A stretch of 5,389 nt of DNA. It comes from an uncultured Bacteroidota bacterium. GTDB taxonomy: Bacteria > Bacteroidota > Bacteroidia > Bacteroidales > SZUA-534. Each line of letters begins with the position of its first letter. The first letter of the stretch is position 1. The notes under the pieces are model-generated. The model saw nothing but the letters and a program-made list of their open reading frames with translations. It made no database searches and was not told the DNA's origin. Location of the stretch: positions 1 through 5,389 of the forward strand of contig CALABN010000169.1 in assembly GCA_937885735.1 (NCBI GenBank), written 5' to 3'. Made by a program: the position numbers and the translations under genes. This document shows positions 1-4,799 of this stretch, in pieces.

Positions 1-1129
1 CGAACTTGGCCTTGAAGACGCGAGTGGCCTGAGACATGTCGCCGAATCCCGAGCGGGCGACGAGCGTCTTGATCGGCTCGTTCGAGGTGCGAAGGGCGTG
101 GCAGAGGAGGTCGAGCCGCTGGGCGGCGATCTCGTCCCGGAGCGTGTGCTTGTAAATGGAGGAGAAGTCGTTTTCGATCTTGCGGATCGAGACATTGAGA
201 TGAAAGGCGATGTCGCGGGCCGTCGGCGCATGGCCGTGCTGCAGGGTCTTGCGGATGAAGTCCCGGGCTTCCTGCGCGAGACGGGCGCTGCCGCGCGCAT
301 CGACCGATGAGGCACGCTCGGTGACGTCTGCGAGGGAGATCTCGTAGGACGCCTTTCGCGGCGAAAGCCTTTCGCCGATCAGGCGGCGGAGGGTCCGCGC
401 GGCCTCCGTGGCCGCCTTGTGGTGGTCGATCGCATAGCTGGAGAGCGTGGGGAACGTGCGTTCGCAGTACATCGGCGAGTTGCCCGTGCCGATGACGCGC
501 AGCTCGCCCGGCACCCGGATGCCCTTGAGGCGGCAGGTGTCGAGCATCTTGCGCGCGACGTCGTCGCCGTGGACGAACATGCCGCAGGGCTTCGGCATCT
601 TGACGATCCATTTCGTGAAGCGCTCCACTTCCGAGCCGATCAGGTTGACGTTCAGGGTCGAGATCGGGCGGAAGAACCGCGGCATCTGTCCGGTCCGGGC
701 GAAGAGCTGGCGGCGATAGGCCTTCAGGAGCGTGGCGGACTCGTCGGTGAAGTACGGCGCATGCGACGAGCAGAAGGCGTAGGAATTGCAGTTCCGCTTC
801 ACGAGCAGGTCGACGACGCGTTCGGCGACGCCGTCGGGGTCGATGTGCGCGTAGCAGATCGACGGGTCGTCCCGCCTGCACATCGTGATCGCGACGAGCG
901 GAGGATGGCTTTCGCCAAGCGCGTTCATCACGCTCGGCGGCGGGACCGTGTAGGAGATGATGCCGTCCATGTTCGCGAGCGCCGACACGTCGGGATCGTC
1001 GAAGGTGAACGCATTGAGGAAAATCGACGGATCGTCCTTGATGAAGTCAAGGATGCCCTCGAAGTATTCGCTCAGGTCGCGCGACATCTTCGGCGCCACG
1101 AACGCCCAGTTCTGGAACTTACGGCTCAT
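1..1129 (-). CDS. XylR-type AraC-family transcriptional regulator (LacI-like sensor plus AraC HTH), 3' end cut by window edge
   Basis: This reading frame runs without a stop from ATG at 1129 to base 1, giving 376 residues. Residues about 5-280 look like a LacI/periplasmic-binding sensor domain, with a VIGTGNSP segment followed by FPTLSSYAID, which matches the end of LacI-type effector domains. Residues about 287-376 form an AraC/XylS DNA-binding domain: a first helix-turn-helix around ARDIAFHLNVSIRKIENDF (about 304-323) and the family signature GFGDMSQATRVFKAKF at the cut end. Only about 10-15 residues should be missing. Such proteins usually bind a sugar through the sensor domain and activate catabolic genes; the ligand here is unknown. 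The upstream in-frame TGA at 1145-1147 leaves only five codons before this ATG, so the start is well bounded. Codons are strongly GC-ending, unlike every gene to the right, which suggests a different source genome. Family call is firm; the sugar specificity of XylR itself should not be assumed. Confidence 0.9.
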   Translation of the reverse strand, partial: MSRKFQNWAFVAPKMSRDLSEYFEGILDFIKDDPSIFLNAFTFDDPDVSALANMDGIISYTVPPPSVMNALGESHPPLVAITMCRRDDPSICYAHIDPDGVAERVVDLLVKRNCNSYAFCSSHAPYFTDESATLLKAYRRQLFARTGQMPRFFRPISTLNVNLIGSEVERFTKWIVKMPKPCGMFVHGDDVARKMLDTCRLKGIRVPGELRVIGTGNSPMYCERTFPTLSSYAIDHHKAATEAARTLRRLIGERLSPRKASYEISLADVTERASSVDARGSARLAQEARDFIRKTLQHGHAPTARDIAFHLNVSIRKIENDFSSIYKHTLRDEIAAQRLDLLCHALRTSNEPIKTLVARSGFGDMSQATRVFKAKF

Positions 1130-1138
1130 TTGCTCACC

Positions 1139-1167
1139 ATTATATCATCCTTCGGCCGCGCTGGCAA
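1139..1167 (-). promoter_or_regulatory. Sigma70-type promoter TTGCCA-N17-TATAAT for the AraC regulator
   Basis: On the minus strand TATAAT (1139-1144) is a perfect -10 hexamer, and TTGCCA (1162-1167) matches the -35 consensus at five of six bases with the ideal 17-bp spacer. Transcription would start near 1131-1133, only a few bases before the regulator's ATG at 1129, so the mRNA would be nearly leaderless. The -35 and spacer overlap the last codons of the gene at 1145-1891. This is classical sigma70 architecture rather than the Bacteroidetes TAnnTTTG type that fits the rest of the window. Found by eye; no start-site data. Confidence 0.5.
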
Positions 1168-1891
1168 CATTGTGGCAGTCGGTAAGCGGACGGATTTCGA
1201 AATCGTCGAAGAAGTAGTAGGCGTACATCTTGCCTTTCTTGTTTTTTGTGTCCTTTCCTGTTACAACGTAGTTGGTGTTTTCATAGTTCTTGAAGTTGCC
1301 GATGATGAAGAACGACTCGTTGCCTGTTGCCGTGTAAAGCATACAGTAGTGTTTCCACTCTTCGGTGTTGTCGAGAAACAGCCCTTCCTGGTTGTTCAAT
1401 TGCGACTTGTAGTTCAGATAGGTCTTGTTGCCGTTGGCGATTTTCTGTTCTGTGAAATAGACACTTAACTGGTCGACAGCGAACATTGAGCCGTTTGCCA
1501 GTTTGTACCAGAACGAAACGCAATAGACCTGCCCCGCCTTCATAGGCGATTTGAGTTCGCCTTGGATATACTCGCGGAAATCGCGGTCGGTGCCAGTAAG
1601 GATTGCGCCCATATAGCCGTTTCCGCTGTGTGGCTGGCTATAGCCTGCAAAGTTGTCGGGAACTTTCACGTCGCCTGTACTGCACTTGTTGAAATAGTCG
1701 GGCGTGGTGAATGAAGGATATGTCCAATGTGGTATCAGACGGTGCGACTGGTCCATAAACGTATAGCCTTCGGGGCATTTTTCGTACTCTTCAAATCCTG
1801 GATTGAGTACCATATTGTCAACTTCCTGCGCTCCTGCAAACAGCGGGCAAACGCATAAGGCGACAATCAGTTTCTGAAATTTGGTTTTCAT
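1145..1891 (-). CDS. Secreted Bacteroidetes-type protein with N-terminal jelly-roll-like domain, probably 3'-truncated
   Basis: The 248-residue product begins with a Sec signal peptide: basic KTKFQK, hydrophobic core LIVALCVCPLF, and an A-G-A cleavage site before Q22. The mature part opens with NMVLNPGFEEYEKCPEGY and continues with TPDYFNKC, GYSQPHSGNGYMG, FREYIQGELKSPMKAGQ, YCVSFWYKLA and YYFFDDFEIRPL. I know this pattern from the N-terminal domain of many Bacteroidetes OmpA-family and surface proteins, where an OmpA peptidoglycan-binding domain usually follows. Here the frame stops ten residues after PLTDC, in ...NVASAAEG, and those last codons lie in the GC-rich region that carries the next gene's promoter. 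I infer that the natural C-terminus is missing, although a short stand-alone form cannot be excluded. The start is the ATG at 1891, just ahead of the signal peptide. It would act in the periplasm or at the outer surface; substrate unknown. Confidence 0.8.
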   Translation of the reverse strand: MKTKFQKLIVALCVCPLFAGAQEVDNMVLNPGFEEYEKCPEGYTFMDQSHRLIPHWTYPSFTTPDYFNKCSTGDVKVPDNFAGYSQPHSGNGYMGAILTGTDRDFREYIQGELKSPMKAGQVYCVSFWYKLANGSMFAVDQLSVYFTEQKIANGNKTYLNYKSQLNNQEGLFLDNTEEWKHYCMLYTATGNESFFIIGNFKNYENTNYVVTGKDTKNKKGKMYAYYFFDDFEIRPLTDCHNVASAAEG

Positions 1892-1947
1892 TTAGTATTT
1901 AGTATTTAAATAGTTAAGAATTAATTCGATTCTTTTTCACACAACTT

Positions 1948-1955
1948 TAAAGGTA
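1948..1955 (-). promoter_or_regulatory. Candidate Bacteroidetes -7 element (TACCTTTA)
   Basis: On the minus strand TACCTTTA matches the Bacteroidetes TAnnTTTG -7 element except for the last base. It lies 56 bases upstream of the secreted-protein start at 1891, with T-rich DNA at the -33 position. The leader between them is very AT-rich, with a repeated AAATACT just before the ATG and the palindrome GAATTAATTC at 1918-1927. The rest of 1892-2020 shows no recognisable gene. Confidence 0.3.
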
Positions 1956-2020
1956 TGTATAAAAAGAAAGCGAATGCCTGCAAGTTATCGACACGAAACT
2001 AACAATCGCGCATAAACGGC

Positions 2021-2251
2021 GTGCGGAAGATATTATACAAAAAGCACGAATATTCAATGATTCAATTGTGTAATAAAAACAACTATGTACACACAAATGA
2101 CAAAGAAGGTTATTCGCAATTCGCCGAGAATTGTTTTGTATGGACTTCTTGCTCAAACAAAGACAAACTGAAATTCCTGAAATACCTATTTGACAATATA
2201 GGAATTACGCCAGAAGTGGAATTTGAATTAAAACCACTCAACAACGACTAA
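2021..2251 (+). CDS. Small unrecognised protein
   Basis: This frame gives 76 residues from GTG at 2021, or 64 residues from ATG at 2057; the latter may be the true start. No Shine-Dalgarno is evident for either, which is common in Bacteroidetes. The sequence has protein-like composition (aromatics, two cysteines around FVWTSC, an amphipathic stretch KDKLKFLKYLFDNIGI, an acidic tail EVEFELKPLNND) but I do not recognise a family. The main support is position: the TAA at 2249-2251 is followed seven bases later by a strong hairpin terminator in the same orientation. No plus-strand TAnnTTTG promoter is evident upstream, so it may be the surviving 3' end of a longer gene. A neighbouring frame at about 1963-2064 reads a plausible peptide (HKRRAEDIIQKARIFND) before two stops, which would fit a frameshifted relic. 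No signal peptide or membrane segment. Confidence 0.5.
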   Translation: MRKILYKKHEYSMIQLCNKNNYVHTNDKEGYSQFAENCFVWTSCSNKDKLKFLKYLFDNIGITPEVEFELKPLNND

Positions 2252-2257
2252 TCGCAC

Positions 2258-2299
2258 AACGCCCAAACCAACTTGAGAAATGGCTTGGGCGTTTGTTTT
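2258..2299 (+). terminator. Rho-independent terminator after the small plus-strand gene
   Basis: AACGCCCAA (2258-2266) pairs perfectly with TTGGGCGTT (2285-2293). After one mismatch, three more pairs (CCA with TGG) extend the stem around a ten-base loop. The sequence GTTTGTTTTC follows on the plus strand. The opposite side has no T tract, so it acts on plus-strand transcripts. Confidence 0.75.
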
Positions 2300-2313
2300 C
2301 CGCAAAACTCAAA

Positions 2314-2339
2314 CAGAAAAGCGTGAATAATTTTCACGC
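2314..2339 (-). terminator. Rho-independent terminator of the methyltransferase gene
   Basis: On the minus strand GCGTGAA pairs with TTCACGC around a five-base loop (2321-2339), followed by TTTTCTG (2314-2320). The hairpin overlaps the methyltransferase stop codon at 2334-2336. With the plus-strand terminator 2258-2299 it insulates two convergent genes. Confidence 0.65.
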
Positions 2340-2939
2340 ACTCTTTCTCATCACCGCTATTGCGCAAGGCATTTTGCCTTCCACTAATTTGTACTCCACA
2401 TTCTCATAACCTAAAGAAAGGAAAAACTGCTTGTAGGTATCCAGAGAGAAATGCTTCTTGAAATCGAGGCCGAGTTTTTGGAGGAAACGGACGCCGAAGT
2501 TTGGCTTTCCGTTGTGGGCAACGTTCACGTAGGTGGGGATGATGATCTTTCCGCCAGGCTTGCAGACTCTTTCAAGTTCGCGGAGAGCGCCCTGAGGATC
2601 ATCGAGAAGGTGGATTACATTGCCAGCCACCACGCAATCGAAGGAAGTATCAGCAAACTCCAAATGCATAATATCAGCACTACGGAACTCCACATTCTGC
2701 AACTTGGCGCAACGCTTGCGGGCCTGCTTCAACATACCGTCGGAGAAATCTGTCGCAATAAGACTTGCACATTTCTGAGCCAGCGAATACGAGATCTTTC
2801 CCGTTCCGCAGGCACACTCCAACACAGAATCTCCCTCTGACACAAAACTTGCAGTAGCAAGGCCCAATTCCTTATAAACCTTGCCATTATATACATTCTC
2901 AAAAAAGTCGTAAAGACCTGAAACCTTGTCCCAAAACAT
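2334..2939 (-). CDS. Class I SAM-dependent methyltransferase (Methyltransf_11/UbiE-like)
   Basis: The 201-residue product has the class I methyltransferase order. Motif I is VLECACGTG (39-47), the glycine-rich SAM loop. The acidic residue ending strand 2 is D64 in ATDFS. AD at 88-89 would contact the adenine, motif II is FDCVVAGNVIHLL (100-112), and VCKPGGKIII follows as the post-core turn. The length suits a small soluble enzyme of the UbiE/Methyltransf_11 type, which methylates small molecules, quinones or lipids. The substrate cannot be told. There is no NPPY or PCxQ motif, so it is not a typical DNA modification enzyme. The start at 2939 gives the usual short N-terminal helix FWDKVSGLYDFFENVY. 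A candidate promoter lies upstream and a terminator overlaps the stop, so it is probably monocistronic. A degraded second copy of its C-terminal 39 codons lies at 4667-4785. Confidence 0.9.
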   Translation of the reverse strand: MFWDKVSGLYDFFENVYNGKVYKELGLATASFVSEGDSVLECACGTGKISYSLAQKCASLIATDFSDGMLKQARKRCAKLQNVEFRSADIMHLEFADTSFDCVVAGNVIHLLDDPQGALRELERVCKPGGKIIIPTYVNVAHNGKPNFGVRFLQKLGLDFKKHFSLDTYKQFFLSLGYENVEYKLVEGKMPCAIAVMRKSA

Positions 2940-2966
2940 AATGATTGATTTAATTGATTAATGATA

Positions 2967-2974
2967 CAAATATA
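2967..2974 (-). promoter_or_regulatory. Bacteroidetes-type -7 element TATATTTG for the methyltransferase
   Basis: TATATTTG on the minus strand is an exact match to TAnnTTTG, 27 bases before the ATG at 2939. A T-rich stretch (TTTTTC) lies roughly where a -33 element would be. The match supports a Bacteroidetes host and separate transcription of the methyltransferase from the ATPase gene upstream. Confidence 0.5.
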
Positions 2975-3000
2975 AGGTTGGTTTTCAAGAAAAAGTGTGT

Positions 3001-3027
3001 GAAAAATTGACTTCTTCAGTCAGAAGT
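3001..3027 (-). terminator. Weak candidate terminator after the ATPase gene
   Basis: On the minus strand ACTTCT (3022-3027) pairs with AGAAGT (3010-3015) around a six-base loop, followed by CAATTTTTC. The stem is short and only one third GC, and it overlaps the ATPase stop codon (3016-3018), so termination may be inefficient. Confidence 0.35.
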
Positions 3028-4353
3028 ACCCAAACCTTCTCTTCTAAAAAACGCCTCGGCTGAATACAACGGAATGTTCTCCATCCAAGTCTGATCGATA
3101 TATGGCTTCATCGACAAACGGAGTCCTTTCAATTGACAATCAGGAAATTCGTTAGTCACAAAGGTATTAAGGGATTTTGACCTGACATTCTCCTCGGCCT
3201 TAACTTCCACAGGAACCACCCTATCGTTAGATTGCACTACATAATCAACTTCAAGAGTAGAATTTTCCTTAGAATAATAAAAAATATTCTTGTCCATTTC
3301 GGCGTGAAGTTCAAGCGACTTAATCTGAGAGAGAACAAAATTTTCAGTGAAAGAACCCTTAAACTCAGAAAAAACCTGCATCCCAACAAGCATTTCCTTT
3401 GAACGCGCTCCAACAAGACAAGCCAGCAAACCACAATCGAGCAGATAAATCTTAAAAGCCGAATCATCGGAATAAAACTTCAAAGGCTCTTTCGGACGGC
3501 TTATTCGCTTTACTTTATATATCAGGCCTGCATCCACAAGCCACTGTATCGCCTTCTCGAAATCGGAAGCACGCGAACCCTTGCGCACAACACCAAAAAG
3601 GAATTTCTTGTTTTCCTTGGCCAACTGCGCGGGTATGCTCTCCCAAACTTGACGAATCCTGACAACCTCGCTATCAGTATGCTTGCCCATATCCAGATTG
3701 TAATTCGACAGAATCGCCCTTTGAATCTTCCTTGTCTGAGATGCGTCGTGAGTATCAATCCATTTCTTGACAGCCTCGGGCATTCCGCCACAGAAATAAT
3801 ACTGTCGCAAATATTCCACAAGCACCTCGTGCTGAATCCTGATAGTCTCCCAGTCGAGTTTGCGCAACGATTCAGCAAGCATATTCCTACCGTTAGCCAA
3901 AAGAAACTCATCAAAAGTCATCGGATACATTCTAAGATCATCAATCTTACCAACGGGGAAACTCTCATTTTTGCGCAACGATATCCCAAGCAATGAACCT
4001 GCAACCACTACGTGAAGGCTCCTTGCATCTTCACAAAAATACTTCAACGAAGATATTCCATTGGGCACTTCCTGAATCTCATCAAAAAATAGCAATGTTT
4101 TATCGGGAACAATTTTCACCTCATAAAATTGCTGTAATTGATAGATAATCCTGTCAACATTAAAATCCGTGAACAAAGTATTGGCAAAAGGATTGTTATG
4201 ACAATTCACATAAAGCATATTGTCAAACTCCGACTCTCCAAACTTCTTGACAATATAGGTCTTTCCCACCTGACGCGCCCCAAGCACAACAAGCGGTTTA
4301 TGGTCAACTTTCGACTTCCATTTGAGCAGTTCCTTGTATATATTTCTTTCCAT
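3016..4353 (-). CDS. AAA_14/DUF4143-type ATPase with C-terminal PD-(D/E)XK-like domain
   Basis: From ATG at 4353 the product has 445 residues, the usual size of this family. The ORF opens 15 codons further upstream at a TTG, but the family start MERNIYKELLKWK begins at 4353. Walker A is GARQVGKT (25-32), Walker B is LLFFDEIQ (87-94), and VVVAGSLLGISL (115 onward) is the characteristic sensor-type segment. A winged-helix-like middle is followed by the DUF4143 half, where LEVDYVV (D370) and VPVEVKA (E383, K385) form a D...ExK pattern like PD-(D/E)XK nucleases. These proteins are common and multicopy in Bacteroidetes and many anaerobes. Their role is not settled, and nuclease activity here is only inferred from the motif. 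The gene stands alone: the next minus-strand gene has its own promoter, and the opposite side is an intergenic region with tandem repeats. Intact, with no frameshift seen. Confidence 0.92.
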   Translation of the reverse strand: MERNIYKELLKWKSKVDHKPLVVLGARQVGKTYIVKKFGESEFDNMLYVNCHNNPFANTLFTDFNVDRIIYQLQQFYEVKIVPDKTLLFFDEIQEVPNGISSLKYFCEDARSLHVVVAGSLLGISLRKNESFPVGKIDDLRMYPMTFDEFLLANGRNMLAESLRKLDWETIRIQHEVLVEYLRQYYFCGGMPEAVKKWIDTHDASQTRKIQRAILSNYNLDMGKHTDSEVVRIRQVWESIPAQLAKENKKFLFGVVRKGSRASDFEKAIQWLVDAGLIYKVKRISRPKEPLKFYSDDSAFKIYLLDCGLLACLVGARSKEMLVGMQVFSEFKGSFTENFVLSQIKSLELHAEMDKNIFYYSKENSTLEVDYVVQSNDRVVPVEVKAEENVRSKSLNTFVTNEFPDCQLKGLRLSMKPYIDQTWMENIPLYSAEAFFRREGLGTSD

Positions 4354-4380
4354 AAACTTCAATTTCGAAAACCAACACTG

Positions 4381-4388
4381 CAAATGTG
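4381..4388 (-). promoter_or_regulatory. Candidate -7 element (CACATTTG) for the ATPase
   Basis: CACATTTG on the minus strand matches TAnnTTTG except for the first base and lies 27 bases before the ATG at 4353. A TTG at 4409-4411 stands 20 bases upstream as a possible -33 element. It lies inside the 5' extension of the open frame, which supports the ATG at 4353 as the real start. The 33-bp repeats begin about 33 bases further upstream. Confidence 0.3.
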
Positions 4389-4421
4389 CTAAAAACAAAC
4401 AAATTACACAACAACAATACG

Positions 4422-4531
4422 ATTTTATGAGGGATCAATTATTAAAAAATAACAATTTTATGAGGGATCAATTATTAAAAAATAACAATTTTATGAGGGA
4501 ACAAACATTCAAAAACCACAATTTTATGAGG
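4422..4531 (+). repeat. Four tandem 33-bp units upstream of the ATPase gene
   Basis: Units start at 4422, 4455, 4488 and 4521, exactly 33 bases apart. Each begins ATTTTATGAGG. Units 1 and 2 are identical over 33 bases. Unit 3 keeps ATTTTATGAGGGA and diverges afterwards, and unit 4 keeps only the first 11 bases. There are no unique spacers, so this is a minisatellite and not a CRISPR array. Because 33 is a multiple of three, the plus strand reads an 11-residue repeat, MRDQLLKNNNF, twice, then MREQTFKNHNF and MRI (frame open from ATG 4427 to the stop at 4598-4600). The array may be a set of operator or promoter sites for the ATPase gene, or simply slippage in AT-rich DNA. I do not call the frame a gene because its tail runs through a minus-strand terminator. 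Confidence 0.9.
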
Positions 4532-4539
4532 ATAACCAC

Positions 4540-4574
4540 AAAAAAAAGCCTTCCGAATTCCAAAATCCAGAAGG
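4540..4574 (-). terminator. Rho-independent terminator downstream of the methyltransferase remnant
   Basis: On the minus strand CCTTCTG (4568-4574) pairs with CGGAAGG (4549-4555), one pair being a G-T wobble, around a 12-base loop. One C and then eight T residues (4540-4547) follow. Orientation and position suit a transcript coming from the degraded methyltransferase copy at 4667-4785, of which this may be the leftover terminator. Confidence 0.6.
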
Positions 4575-4666
4575 TTCTTCAATATATATATTTCTCCTAA
4601 AATTCATTACTGATATACCAAAATGTTAACATCTTGATTTCAAATACAATATCCACAACAAATTTC

Positions 4667-4785
4667 CTAACCGCAATTTTCAATCACTGTTATCGTGCAA
4701 GGCATCTTGCCTTCCGCAACCTGCACTCCACTTCAGCATATCCAAGACTATCGAAAAACTCCTTATTTTTCTGCGGGAAATGCTA
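4667..4785 (-). pseudogene. Degraded C-terminal remnant of a second SAM methyltransferase
   Basis: The minus strand reads HFPQKNKEFFDSLGYAEVEC, RL, then after a one-base deletion near 4715-4716 continues EGKMPCTITVIENCG and a TAG stop at 4667-4669. This aligns with residues 163-201 of the intact methyltransferase at 2334-2939 (HFSLDTYKQFFLSLGYENVE..., ...EGKMPCAIAVMRKSA), with about 20 identical residues over 36. At DNA level GCAAGGCATCTTGCCTTCC (4697-4715) matches 2364-2382 at 18 of 19 bases. An in-frame TAG (4783-4785) precedes the conserved H. The N-terminal four fifths, including the SAM-binding motifs, is absent, and the plus-strand HAD gene begins 15 bases away. It is therefore a dead fragment of a divergent paralogue, not an exact recent duplication. 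Confidence 0.8.
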
Positions 4786-4791
4786 CTTTCG
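4784..4791 (+). promoter_or_regulatory. Candidate -7 element (TACTTTCG) for the HAD gene
   Basis: TACTTTCG matches TAnnTTTG at all but one base, and a TTTTT run lies about 13-17 bases upstream, somewhat close for a -33 element. It is only eight bases before the ATG at 4800, which would give a very short leader. It overlaps the 5' edge of the methyltransferase remnant, so the site may have arisen or been brought in when that gene was lost. Confidence 0.3.
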
Positions 4792-4799
4792 CACCCATT

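Noticed and set aside
1129..1140. ATGGTGAGCAA as a trace of a cloning vector or fluorescent-protein gene start
   Set aside because: The similarity covers only 11 bases and is followed by a stop; nothing else vector-like is present.
419..1468. A 349-codon plus-strand open frame across the GC-rich region
   Set aside because: It is antisense to the AraC regulator, is rich in R, A, V, H and E as expected for the complement of GC-rich codons, shows no domain, and runs across the composition break into the antisense of the secreted protein.
2334..4353. ATPase with nuclease-like motif next to a methyltransferase as a restriction-modification or defence pair
   Set aside because: The methyltransferase has small-molecule (UbiE-like) motifs and no DNA-methylase signature. 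The genes are separated by a candidate promoter, and no specificity subunit or other defence component is present.
2977..4376. Inverted 10-bp sequence GTTGGTTTTC on both sides of the ATPase gene (2977-2986 and 4367-4376) as terminal repeats of a mobile element
   Set aside because: The match is short and AT-rich, lies at unequal distances from the gene, has no target-site duplication that I can see, and the right copy falls between the candidate promoter and the start codon. Chance is a sufficient explanation.
4422..4531. CRISPR array
   Set aside because: The units are directly abutting with no unique spacers, and no cas gene is near.
4427..4600. The repeat-containing plus-strand frame as a real 57-residue gene
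   Set aside because: There is no ribosome-binding site or promoter, its last codons run through a minus-strand terminator hairpin, and open frame across an in-register 33-bp repeat is expected. It is kept only as a finding.
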